Source of the DNA: Pomacea canaliculata
Taxonomy: Eukaryota > Mollusca > Gastropoda > Architaenioglossa > Ampullariidae
Assembly (NCBI RefSeq): GCF_003073045.1
Contig: NC_037603.1
Location: 18,110,192-18,174,191, forward strand
DNA length: 64,000 nt
Reading direction: 5' to 3'
The first letter of the stretch is position 1, and the number at the start of each line of letters is the position of its first letter. The notes under the pieces were generated by a model. It saw only the letters and a list, made by a program, of their open reading frames with translations. It had not been told where the DNA came from and did not search any database. Shown here one piece after another: positions 25,301 through 37,996 of the stretch. The position numbers were made by a program, and so were the translations under genes.

Positions 25301-28300
25301 AAAATCGTAAAGGCTGGTCGTGAAATCCATCCCCCGCCCAAGTCTACCAGCTTCTCCATCCTTCTCTCGGCCTGAACTAGAGGAGGAATGACGCTAGTCA
25401 TGTCAGCCCTCAAACCGCTCCTCTTACCCTGTTCTTCAAATTTATTCACTCCAGGTTCATTTCATTGGCCACCTTCACTGCTGTGGGATGATTCCACTTA
25501 CGTGCTCTGGGCAAGGGGAAAGTCACCGACAAGCAGCAAAGATAAAAAATCCGAGCATCACAACTCTTCTACGGAGCATCAAGGTTTTTCGTGCAGCAGC
25601 TGACAATTTCGTTCTGTACAGCAAGACGATTCTACTCCATATTGCAAATGACGAATCTGATCTATGCAGCAAAGGACAATTCTGTGCCATAAATCCGATG
25701 TCACGTGCTTGTTCCCCTCGGCTCACGACAGACAACGGGGACTATTTTGCATTTCTCAAAATTATTTTATTTGCTAGTTTATTTTACATCTTATGAGTGT
25801 TTTTAAACATGCATTTAACTTGCTGTACAATGACAGCAAATACAAACTAAACGTTTATAATTTCAACATCTTGTATGGAAGGACCCACATCTTTCACTTT
25901 TCAGCTACACTGACCCCAATAAATAATAAAGCAATGCCAGCTAACCACACCGCAGGTGAGGCAAAGAGGCTTTGGAAACGACCAGCAAACTAACACAGCA
26001 CATAGCTATAATTTATGGGAAACACTCATCATGCCTGTATGTGGCATAATGTAAATGTTGTTTGGTTTTTTTTTGGGGGGAGGGGGGGCGGGGAACATAA
26101 TAATAGACCAAAGGATATAGTACTGAATGTTAAGGGAACAAATCGGAACCATGTCTCAATGAGTTGACACAGACAAGATTGGCCAAAAAAACTGTAAGTG
26201 GCACTGTACTTTCACATCATGCATTCAGATAAATTATCTTCTCCAGGGTGAAATTTATATATAAGACTCTGCCAGCAAATGCTTTCTGTAACTTTATTCC
26301 AATCCTGACATTCTACATATTGCTGAAATCCACTTACATTCTAAACATCCTGAAATCATGCTAAAATTCATTCACACTGCTACAACAGCACATTAAAATA
26401 TTTTCTGCATACCTCATAATTCTTTCAGCAAAAGCAGGGAACAAATTATGACCCATATGAAGAAAAATGGTCTAAGAAATGTTACCTCTACCTCAGGCAA
26501 TACATACATGAGAATACATAAAGTTAACAGCAGTAATTTTGAAATCTATCTGCAAATGGTCTTTGCACCTCTTCTTTGCAATAGTTCTGTCCTCTATGAA
26601 AGGAAAGGATATCAATTATAAGATGGAATTTAATAATGGACTGAAAGAGTTTTGACTTAAGGAATGTATCTAATGTATTTCTACAACCACCGCTCATGTA
26701 AAGAACTTTTGGTTAAGCTGAGGATTAAACCAATGCTGGAAATTATTACATGGATAGGCGGAGAAAGAAAAAGGAGTTTCACACCAAAATGCATGCACAG
26801 CCATGGTCCTCATACTCACCATGAACAACAATTGGCCATACATCTGAGTTTATCTCCCTATGTTTTTAACTACACCATCTATGAGGTTATCATCATGAAT
26901 ACACTAGCTGATGATGACTTTGGTGTCTTCTGTAAATATTTTTTATAAACATCTTTCCTGTGACTCAAATTTTCTAGTATTTACAGATTTTCGTATGCTG
27001 TCCCATTTACCTAACTTGCCTTGTTCTGTTTTGGGGTAGATGTACTGAGATTTTTCTAGTCCAGCATCAGCATCCAAAGTTTAAAATTTGTTGTTCATCT
27101 TATTTCAATAAAGTTACATTAGCTCTCATTAAAGATGAAGCAAGAGATTCTAGACTTAAAATGGAGAAACTCAAAGTTGAACATGCACAGTTTCTGCATG
27201 TATTTAACAAAGGTTCTCTGACAATACTCACCTTAATCCTTTACAAATCATACCATTCTCATATGCTTGGATTTGCATACAGCAGCAAGTTTTTACAAGT
27301 TCACATCCTTTTAGGAAAATACATCTAATACACTGAAACTATGTAAACAATCATGCCGGTTTTTTTTTAACACAATTATTTCAACTCTTCACAACAAATA
27401 AATGGATTGCTCACAAAAATTATGCCCAGGTATTCAGAATATTTTTTTCATTCAGTTATTTTTCTAAAATATTTCCAGTAAACTTGAACCAAACCAAAGC
27501 ATGAGAACCAGCAAACTGATAAAAATAAAAAATACCCTTTTTATTAGCACACTTCACACTTAGGCCAAGAAAAATATTTTATCACAATTCTGTCAGATCC
27601 CTTTTGGTAATCAGAGAATCGGACGATGGAAATGCACAGCTGATCAAATCCACAAAACATACACAGATTTTGCAAGTTTTGTCACTTTATAGAGTTAGCT
27701 GTTATATCACACAAAACCACTCTTTCAGTATCTTCCTATACGAACAACTGGCAGGTGTAAAATGACACCAGATGATGGATGTGCAGTTTAACATGAGGTA
27801 GGTAATACAAAAATACTGTCAATCATTTCTATGTATTGGAGTGAAAGGTGAAAACATCACAGTGACATAAAATCTTCCAAGACAATTCTGCTCCTTGCAG
27901 CTGTCCACCTCATAAAGGTTTGCTGTTTTCATATTCAGGAAATGAATTCATTAAACCCTGACTCTTCGCATATTTTTTCCTTCTTTTCTGCACTGTGTCT
28001 CTTTCCCCACCTCTATCTACAACAGTTATTCTTCTCTTTTGAGTGCATCAGTCAGAAACATTTATCAGGCCCATGGGATCACAGCACTTTGTGGACGAAG
28101 GGTATGATCAACTAGGTGAGAAAAATAAATCTGGAATCCTTAAATTATAACATCCCTGTTAATGTTTCTGGAAGAAGAGTCAGCCTCGCATATAGAACAA
28201 ACATTTGTCCAAAAATGAACCTTTCCCCCTCTTTTCCAATCTAAATCTAGCATTGCGTAATAAATAACGACACTTTTATATGTTCAAATCCGAGGTAAAA

Positions 28301-28749
28301 CTTTTCACCACTGTGCTGGCTATAGAATATGAGCATTCACTGTAGACTGGCCTAGCCAGGACCAATGGCAGTTACAACAAAGCCCATCTTTCCTTGCTAT
28401 GCTTACACAGAAAGTTCTGAGAAATGTCTTCTGCACAGATATCATCCACCATTAGTGCACTTGTTATGCACATAAATGCCCTTAATTTTTTTCTTGCAAT
28501 GCTGTCACTTTTTTCCTGAAAGGGTTCTATGCTCAATGTCCATTCCTCATGAAGCTGGAATAAGATAAAATTACACTGAAGAGCTTCTTGTTCCATAAAT
28601 CAAAAAAAGCCCAAATTATGCATGCAGGTCATGCTGAGGTTGGTAAGCATCTCTTCAAACATGTAATGATCCTGTATGGATGATATAAATACCTCTCTTA
28701 GTGTAGCAGGTCAACATTAACTTTTCTAGGCAAGTTACACTGGGCCACA
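22321..28749. other. Long stretch without recognisable genes
   Basis: Just right of 22320 should be the promoter of the MFS carrier. From 22600 to 24900 the sequence is AT- and pyrimidine-rich, with a short GC/CA-alternating tract near 23863-23884. From 25000 to 25750 it is more GC-balanced with an E-box-like CACGTGACT (24983), but the short plus-strand frames there show no domain. From 25800 to 28749 it is AT-rich and could include the 3' UTR of cyclin C, whose stop is at 28750. No RNA gene or intact transposon is seen. Confidence 0.4.
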
Positions 28750-31700
28750 TCATGGACCACTGCTCTGCATATTCGACTGCTGTAAATTCTGCCCTTGACC
28801 TTGAACAGACTGGTTCGAGCCATCTTGTCCATTAGAACCTTCAGATGGGGGTCTGCAATTAAAAGAAATTAAAAAGCAATTGACAAGGAACTGCTGCCAC
28901 ACCTGTCATGATCAAAGATGAAAAAGTGAAATCCTAATGCCATGACAGATTTGAAACCCCTAGACATATCTTTTAGGAGAATTGTCTCCAATATTTACTT
29001 CAATATTCTGAGAAAGATTTACATAAAAGTCTGCTACAATTAATATAGTAATATTAATATAAAACAAACTACATGCAAATTTGAAGATAGTCCATTTTAT
29101 TGGACAGGAGAACTTGAAAGGCAAGGTTGCTTGTATAGTGCACTAGCGGAAAGTAGATATAGCCAGTTTGCACTGTTGTTAAGTGGAAAATATTAAATAA
29201 AATATCTCTGAAAAAAGGAGTTGAAAAAAAATGCAGCTGGAGTTAAAATACAGACAAGATTCAAAACTATATAACCAAACTGAAACACACCCATAACACA
29301 ATACATTTAAAATTAAGATTGGGTGTATATCACTAAGATAAACATGAAAAATAAATTATGCTTACATCTTAAACACCAAAAGTAGAGCAAAACCTATGCA
29401 ATTTTAACATCTAAACCACACACACTCTCTCTCAAGTATGCACATGCAGAGCTGGTAGTTTCAGTGACTACCTACAACCTCTGACATAACCAGCTGGTGT
29501 GTAAACACTGGCCTACCTTGAAGGATTCAACTTTGGTTTGGGCATTTTTGCAAGGACAGCAGCTATTTCTTTTTTCTCATCATATGTTTTCCACATATCA
29601 TACAGTGCTAGAATCTGCCTGGTAATCTCAAGTATCTGTTCAAACATTAAAAGTCAATAATCAGTCACCTAAAGGGGATATTATGTCTGAGCCATTACAG
29701 GAAAATAAAACGTACATATATATATCTATTAAAAAACATGCTTTCACTTAGCAGCCTACATTATTTTCAAAATAAAAGAATGGCCATACCTTAAGTGATA
29801 ATATAAAATCTTTATAATTTACATGTGATAATGATGTTTGCATAAACCCTAGTAGCCCTAAATCTTCAGTAAAATGCTTCACTGAATACTAGAATTTTGA
29901 TTTCCAAATGGGTAGTAACTACACATGACCTTAAATTTTGGAATAAACTCAAAGCTATCTGTATCACAAATCTACATGGAATTGGGTTTTTTGTTTTTTG
30001 TTTTACTTTTTTTCATCTGGGGGTGGGGAAGTGGGTTATGTCTTAATTATCATTAGCAAATTGTTACTCACATACCACCAGTGTAGTGTGTTCATGTGAA
30101 ACCTAATGATTCTAGTTTTGTAGAAAATACAATTAAGTTCGTAAAATACAACTAAGATCGCACAGAACAATGAATTTTTCATAAACATAAGTACAAAGAA
30201 GAAGTTGTCTCACTTTGTCTGTATCAACTGAAAGCTCTGCACACCACTGTTTAATATCTTTCTGCTTGATAACACAAGCCATATGGAGACAAGCTGGAAC
30301 ACAAGTCAAAGTAAACTGAAAAAAGAATGCCTACACAAAAGCAAAAATTCTAGCATTTAAAAAACCACTCTATATTTACCATTCACAAAAAGTGAAAGGT
30401 TTGCAAAGTCACAAATTAAATTGTTAGCGGTTTTTAGACTCCCCCACTTCCTAATGTAAACATATTGGGATTTTTGTGGATGTATTGCAAAATACTGTTT
30501 AAAATTTTTCAATGTTTATAAGCTGTTACGCATGTTATGTTTTTATAAATATAAAACTGTCACTAACATTTAATTAAAGGGTAATGACAAAATATGTATG
30601 TTCAGGTTATCACACAACGTATTGCACAATGAGACATCTAATCTTAACTCTTCAGTTGTCAAATCCACAATATCAAAACTGTTTATGTTTTCAGACCTCA
30701 GCAATATTTTTGTTGTGTGATTTGGAACTCTGATGCTGTCTTATGTGATTTCCCACATTTCTACACAAATAGACCCTCTACCCTACTTATTCATACTTAA
30801 AAAAAAAGTTACACTTTTTTGGTGTATGCCTGTTTCAAGATGTGTTGTTGAATTCTAGAGAATTTACACCTTACTGCCTTAGATATCACAAACTACTTCG
30901 ATGAATTAACTTCGAGATAAGAGAGCCTACTTATTGCCAATTCTGAAACTTCAAGTTGACCCCAAATCTGTTAACACTCAAACAAGTTCATTGGCTGATG
31001 ATCAAGCCAGTTTACATCAACCTATCTAAACAAATAAGGACAACGACTGCATGATCTGATGCGCAGATATAGCCTCAAGTAGACAGGCCATATTAAAATG
31101 GATGAAGTTTCCTAAGAGTTTCTTCCCTTTACTGTTCACACACACACACACACACATATTCTTAAATGTCCAGTTGTTAAATACAAGTAACAAGACAGAT
31201 TTTATGTTCTCTGAACAAATTTTAAGCTGATGTATAACAATTTATTATTAATTTATAGGTATAAAACATAGTTTAAGTTTCGACTTTGTGCCCTCTGTAA
31301 TCAGAACAGAAAAAATATGTACTGTCATTAAATTTATCAGAACATTCTTCTACATTTTCATCATCATGTGACTCCATTTGCTATGCAGGATAAAACAAAC
31401 TCACCCAATGCTATCAGATATGGTGGATAGAGCAATGGCACATCTGTCCTTAAGCTGTCATTTGCTATTCTCCTGCATGGGAAAATATGGCACACAACAG
31501 TTTATTGTTAAGTAACTAACATTCAATCGCCTCAGAACTATTGAGAAAAGGTGAAAGGTATTTTAGTAAAGCATGGGTCATTTATTTCTGAAATACTCCA
31601 GAATTTAATTTAAATCAAGAGATAATGAGGTTTCCACAAGATGAAACATCTATTAACTTTTCAATGCGATATTCTGTCTGGTTAAAATTTAGTGTCTTTT

Positions 31701-34700
31701 TTTTTTCTTTCAAGATCACAGGCTAATAAATTTGTGTAAAGATGTATGCCTCTTTTTTCTGAGGAGAAATCTTTTACAAAAATTGATTTTTTTTCCTTAA
31801 TCAAGCAAACTCACCATGCTAAGGGAAGAAGTTCAGTATCAGAATTCAAATCTGCACAGTACTTTGTAAGTGGTCTATATGCGTGATATAAAATTAAACA
31901 GCAATCCTGCAAAAGTTCCCAACAACAAATTAAGCACTAGATATTATAAGTTTAAATCTGAATGATCCATTAGATAAGTACTCAGTAGCAATCCACAGAT
32001 CATTACACTGAACATCTATTATTGTAGTTTATGTTAGAATTGTCAACAATTAATTTACAGTTATGACATTGGTTTGTCAGCACTGAACTATACTGTATAT
32101 GTTAGAAGGAAACTGGATTTGAGGATTAGCTCAAGAAAAGGCAAGTGAAGTAGCACATAGGGCTGAAGTAATATATAATGATATTCTGAATCCTTTCTGC
32201 TCAAACTTTTGGGATAAATGGTTTACTTACAATCACACCTAAAACATAATTTTAGGATAGCCATGTACGCTGCATGTTTTGTTGTTAAGTGACATCACTG
32301 CCAACCTTCTGACAAGTGCAGTCACTAAATCATGACAGTATGAATGTGGACATCATTCCTTAAACTTTTGAACCATGGTACAGTGATAGAAAGCTGAACC
32401 AGAGTACAGTAATAAAAAGTTAAGCAATTGGAGAATACTGGTGTGAAGAAGAATGAGGTTACAAACACTAATACTTTACTCAGAGACAGCTACATGCTTG
32501 ATCTGGTAATCACTGCTAAACAGTCATCCTTCTAAACTATGTCTTCCTGGAAGCCATCTGTACTATCTCACCAATGACAAGCTATAAACTAGGATCCTGC
32601 TCGCCAGCGTGCCAGCTAACCCTCAGCATCTCAACGTTTTTCTTCTCAGACAGTTACTACTGCATTAACTAATGTTTACCTGTAATGTTTAACTGTAATG
32701 TTTAACTGTTTCCATTCATAAAAAGAGTATGCAAAAATGGCAGCTTTCGTGAACCTGGAGCTGTGTTTTGGACATATTCCTGGATAAAAAAGATTCTTCT
32801 AATGCCCAATTTTTTTTTTAAAGTGGAAGGAAGTATTTTAGAAAGTATCATTTAAGCCAAATCTGCTAGTTCACTTGCCACTCCCCTCAAAGATGCATCA
32901 AGTGCCCCAACCATAGTATGACAACAAGCATACTATGAAAACACAAGACTAAAAATTAAACTGCTGAACATCAGACATTTTTAAGGACGTTAAAAATATT
33001 TCCCTTATTAAAATGTTTACTTTTCATGTTTCTGTTCATCAATAACTGGTTGCATGCGACTTAACTTATGAAGCTTAAAACGCACATTAATCTCCCAATA
33101 ATAAAATATTTAACATCAATACCCATTTTATTACCGTTTTTAGAAATAAATAAATAGTTACCATCATTTCCAGCAAATAAAATTCACACTCCAGCACGTT
33201 CTGTATCCTGTATGGGTACTCTTGAGGATATGCATAGGCAAATTTGTTTTTAACTGAAATGCATCAACACCAAAAAGCTACTTATTAGAATAAAAATAAT
33301 TTATCATTCCTGGAAATTATGCCCTACAAAACTTATGCAGATCAAGAATGTGTACAGTCTCTACAAGATAGCATCTTTTTCCTCCATCACCACTTTGGTA
33401 ATCTCTCTCTCACACACACACACACACAGAAATTTGAAAATAAAATACAAATTTATATTTATAGAAACATTTGTCTTGAATCTTTATATCTAAGAAATTC
33501 TATGTATATATGATTATGTTAAAAGGTGTCAATAAAGTAAATTTTTAGGGTTAGATTAAAAAAGGTATTAAATTTATTACAATTCTTTGAACCTTGGGAC
33601 TTCTTGTATTTTATATGACACAAGTACATATGCATATGAACACACCAATGCAAAATCAAATGGCAGCAAGGTTTCACTTACCTACATTCTGACAAGTTGT
33701 TATCAATCTGCTGTTTGATATAACACCAAATTCCTGCATACAAAACAAACCAGAAGAACTCACTATTCGTCCTATACAAAAAATATCACAGGATAGGTAA
33801 AGACTACTTACATATTTGCAAAAACTCTTTAAAGACCATTACATAATAAAATAAGGTACAATATTACATAATAAAATATGGTATAATAACAGAACAGTGA
33901 CACAGATTGTCAAAGCATTAAGTGTTTTACACATTATTCCTGAAGTTTTGAATGTCTCTGAGAAACATTTTATCACTACTTACTTCTACTTTGGATGCTA
34001 AAAATATACAGGTTGGTGCCATCAGCCATGGATCAATACACTTCAAAGAATTCCTGTATGAAAAATACAAACGACATTTGAAGGGTTAATGAAGTAAGTG
34101 CCAGTTTATAAAAACTGCCTTTATATAAGAACATGATCATTTGATTTTTTTAAACTGGCACTTGCTCCATAAACTGTTATTAGACCAATACAGTGCACAT
34201 TATCTGTAAAATGTGTACCAAATAATCCTAGAAAATACACATGCTTCTCTCACCTGGCATAAAACCGTTTGAAATATATTGTAGCTGTGGCAATCACTTG
34301 CTGCCGTACCTTCAGCTGCTCACCCAATGCTTGTATAACTATATAACAATGTAAATATTGTCTTACTTGAATATCTGTATCTTTGTTTTCAGTTTGTTCA
34401 ACACCTTCTTTTGATACAATGCAATGAACTAGATCATAACAGATTTAAACCACGCTACACCTTAATATGATTGTTATTACCTTTTTCTGTCTTTGATCTT
34501 AATTTTACTAAAAGTTATGAAGAATTTTTCTACAAAACTTGAAGATTTAGCAAAGCAATAAAAAAAACAAACAAAAAAAAAAACAGGCCACTATGAACAC
34601 CAACAGAACATACAATTGGCAAAAAAAATCATGATTTTCTGGTATTCTTCTTCTGTTAATTCCTTCAGGTCCTGTTGACGTTCTCGATAGAGATCTTGTT

Positions 34701-35231
34701 TGTCGAGCATCCACTGCTGACTGAAATTACCATGAAAATATCAGTTACTAGAACTTCCTTTAAAAAAGTTTACGAGCACAGTAAACAAGTAGCGTTACAA
34801 AGTTAACCAAATAAACCATACTTTTTTAAATTACGAAGATCTTTAATTCAATTTTTTTAAATTTTATACACCAAACAGGCAAACTGCATGCGCCGTAATA
34901 GGCATTACTATTTGACTCGGTAGCTATGCGAAGATGTCTTGAAAATTATGATTGTTCAAGATCTGTTGATATTTTTAAATGTGACTACTTCATGTGATTT
35001 GAAAACAATGCTTTTTTCCATTCATAAATTTCCATAATATGCAGATTATGACATGATTATTTAGTAACAAGAAACTCGCGCCTAAGTACTTCTTCTACAC
35101 TTTAAACTGAACGGATAAATCCCGGGATTATTTTGACGCATTTACCATACTTCTCTTATTTTACACTAAATATCGGCAAAATAAAGCAAACTCTGTTACT
35201 AGTGTGAACTCTGCCAAAAGTTTCCAGCCAT
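28750..35231 (-). CDS. CCNC: Cyclin C, Mediator kinase-module cyclin (complete)
   Basis: Eleven exons, all phase-consistent: 35200-35231, 34614-34720, 34254-34338, 33984-34053, 33682-33733, 33162-33253, 31815-31906, 31405-31472, 30214-30293, 29517-29635 and 28750-28852. They give 299 residues (human is 283). The start MAGNFWQSSHYQQW is almost identical to vertebrate cyclin C. The cyclin box is clear: VRQQVIATATIYFKRFYAR, then MAPTCIFLASKVEEFG, ECEFYLLE, and YPPYLIALACLHMACV. The tail KMPKPKLNPSRPPSEG is followed by Gln/Ser/Asn-rich sequence, as in other animals. Cyclin C pairs with CDK8/CDK19 together with MED12 and MED13 to form the nuclear Mediator kinase module. The short first coding exon and the intron after SSHY are typical of the animal gene. 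No damage is seen. Confidence 0.97.
31135..31157. repeat. (CA)n microsatellite
   Basis: About ten CA units in a cyclin C intron. Similar short (CA)n or (TG)n tracts lie at about 33411-33428, 56611-56636 and 56743-56762. Confidence 0.9.
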
Positions 35232-36679
35232 CTTCACGCTCTGTCTTGTTGCTGAAAGAAGTCGTTTCACCGAATCGAAGAACCGCAGTTTGCAGAATAG
35301 TCTACCGGAAGTCACTTGTACTTTCTAGCATTCTTTCCCCACGCATGCGCAATAGTGTAAACAAAGCCTGGGCGTCTCGATTCTCGATCTCGTGGCTGCT
35401 ATTAATTGTAGAGTTTAGGTAGCATCGGGAAAACTTTTGCTTAAAAAAAAGATGAGTTATATCGGTCATTGAAAGCTTTGGGATTTTTGCCGTTTTCACT
35501 CATTCTGTGGACCAGTGAACAAAGTGCACACACCATGAAACAAACGCCTTCAGCAGACGACAAATTCAATACGTGATGAGTGAAAATAAATTGTAAGTAG
35601 TTTACCTCTAAGCCAAGAATTACTCTTCTTTCAACTGAGGTTAATTAAAATTAGAATAAAAATTAAAAAAGGTAACTTTATTAGTCGATAAATGACATAA
35701 TTAACCATATCAAATCGCCAAAATCTCGATCGCTTAAATCGCTCTCGTGCACGACCGTAAACAACAGTTGACTTCTCCCATTCCTACCTTCGTGAACTTT
35801 GAACCGATCAGTAGGCCTTGCGATCCCTTCTGTCAAATATATTAAACTTTAAATGTCTGAAACTATTCATTTGTTTGTTTTTTTATGCTATGTGTCTTCA
35901 AGTTTAGTTGAAATCATTCGGTATGTCTATATACATGCTACACGCATTCGTCAGATGTGTAAACATTGGCTGTTTCTACCATACATCACCACCACCACCA
36001 CTACTCACATCTTCTTCACTTTATCATCATCCTCAGTCATTGCATTATCTATGCCTCTCTGTCTCGTATACACACACAGATGGATGTATAAAGTTTGTAT
36101 GATACGAGACGATCGATGATGGTCAAACAATCGGTACAAAAAAATCTCCGTCCACGCAGTCCATTGTATAGGTATACGTACGTATATTTTTGAAACCTCA
36201 CAACACGTACGTACGTTCAAGTGAAGACAGCGGTGCGATGTAAAATACTGACACTCAACGATTGATGTATTTGTTGTATGCTGCACATTTCGTTCCACTT
36301 GCTCGAAGAACTTCATGGTCCAGCCTTTATAAGTCGTTCGATCTTAACCAAATTTGAATAAATTAACGTTGGACTAAGTAGGTACTGTTGGTGTAAACAA
36401 GAAATATCAGATCAGGTCAAAGCTGTGATTCTCTCTGCTAGCAGATCTCATGCCTACAATAAAACGGATATTGCAGCTATCTTTGTTTTTGTTGTTTGTT
36501 TGTCGTTATTCATTACAGTTTAATTGTATGCGTTTTGAAAACCCACGATTAAACTGTTTGTTCATTTTAAAAATCTTTTTAACTGATCATAATTAAGGTG
36601 CATTTCATGCTGCTTAATGCGTATGATATGCACTGTCGTGTATAGGTACACTTTAAGCCATTGGCGGAAAAAGGCGTTA
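35232..36679. other. Cyclin C promoter side and intergenic sequence
   Basis: Just right of the cyclin C start (35232-35420) the sequence is less AT-rich, as expected for a promoter of a constitutive gene; there is no obvious TATA box at the expected distance. The plus-strand frames here overlap cyclin C's first exon antisense and are shadows. No gene is seen from 35500 to 36679. Confidence 0.4.
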
Positions 36680-37554
36680 CAGTGATACCTCGGTTCTCGA
36701 ACATTATAATTCGTTCCGGGAGGACGGTCGAGAACCAAATTGTTCGAGAACCGAAGCAATGAAACCCATAGGAAATAATGGAAACTGGATTAATTCGTTC
36801 CAAGCCCCAGAAAATGCCTATTTACTGGCCTAATTTGTATATAATATGTAGAAAAACATGAGTCTCAACAAGAAATAAGAAATAAAAGTGTATTTATTAA
36901 AAAAAAATAAATAAATAAATAAAATGTACTGTACAGTACAGTAAATTGTGTTTCATTTACTGTACCTGTACCAAACTTTATGGCAGGAAGGAATGAATGT
37001 GGAGGGAGGAGGGAAGGGGGATGGTTATTGTTTTGAAGGGGAGTCCTCTTCAATAAAAACAGAGGGTAACTGCTCTTCGGGTGTTTCTGTTCTCTGTATC
37101 TTTTGCTGAGGAGAATCAGAATCTTGCTCTGCAGTTGCTTGTCTGATTTCTTTACGGAAGAATTTGTCAATTGTTTGCTGTTTTTTTCTCCTTTGCAAAA
37201 TTTTGCGGAAAGTGGACATAACATTATCATTAAAAATGTTAACTGCTCTATTTGCTACCACTTTATCAGGGTGATGTTGTTCAACAAAATTTGCGATTTC
37301 TGCCCGTTTTGCACACATTTCATGACTCTCTCCACAAAAACGTGACTCTCTCTCTCTCTGCACTCACACTGATGACGCAAGCAAGGCGCGCTGGGCCGAA
37401 TGAACGCCATTCGGCTCAACTCGGCTCATCTCGGACGTTCGGATGTTCGAGTTCCAAATATTTGTTCGGATTCCAAGACAAAATTTTCTCGAATTTCCTG
37501 GTCGAATACCGATTTGGTCGAAAGTCAAGGCGTTCGAGAACCGAGGTATCACTG
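36680..37554 (-). mobile_element. Internally deleted pogo/Tigger-type DNA transposon
   Basis: The element starts CAGTGATACCTCGGTTCTCG and ends with its near-perfect inverse (ends CCGAGGTATCACTG), giving terminal inverted repeats of over 20 bases. TA dinucleotides flank both ends (36678-36679 and 37555-37556), the target duplication of Tc1/mariner/pogo elements. Further GTTCGAGAACC-type motifs recur inside both ends. On the minus strand, 37025-37363 is open for about 112 codons and encodes only the C-terminus of a Tigger-like transposase: HHPDKVVANRAVNIFNDN, then ILQRRKKQQTIDKFF, then an acidic/Gln-rich tail. The DDE catalytic core is absent, so the 875-base copy is non-autonomous but keeps a piece of its parent's gene. 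Confidence 0.88.
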
Positions 37555-37799
37555 TATACTGTATAAATAGGAATAAACAAATCCACAACGATCAAAACCA
37601 ATAGGAAACAAATCACATTATTTTTAAAATAATTACAATACTTAACATAAATCGCATTAATTGTTCGTTCCTTGTTGTTTCGTGATTCCTCTTTGTGTCT
37701 TTTATATTTGTATTTTATTCCTTGTCTGCATATACATGTAGTCGTTTTTTACCCTTCCATCCTTCATAATACTCTGTTCATGTCTACTACTTGACAACA

Positions 37800-37880
37800 T
37801 GCTTCTTCGTGAGCGTCATTATGCGCTATATAAATCACATGACGATGGTAGATGGATGGGTGGGCGGATGTATGGATGGC
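37800..37880 (+). repeat. LINE/SINE 3' tail with GCGCTATATAAAT motif
   Basis: The motif GCGCTATATAAATCACATGA followed by GATG/GATGG-like short repeats is a typical 3' terminus of RTE/CR1-type retroposons or SINEs that share their tails. A related motif occurs on the minus strand at about 50730-50750 and a diverged one at about 46685. Confidence 0.45.
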
Positions 37881-37996
37881 GATGAAAAAAAAAAATAAAT
37901 AAACGTCTAAGAAGCACCACAAAATCTTTTTTTTTTTTTTTCGTAAAAGTTGCTATGACATGTCAATGAGCTGCATCCCCTTGAAGTCTTTTGCCC

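Noticed and set aside
25388-25796. Overlapping plus-strand frames near 25500
   Set aside because: No domain, no splice context and two overlapping frames of equal length; probably chance in a less AT-rich stretch.
35204-35422. Plus-strand frame near 35300
   Set aside because: Antisense shadow of cyclin C exon 1 and its promoter.
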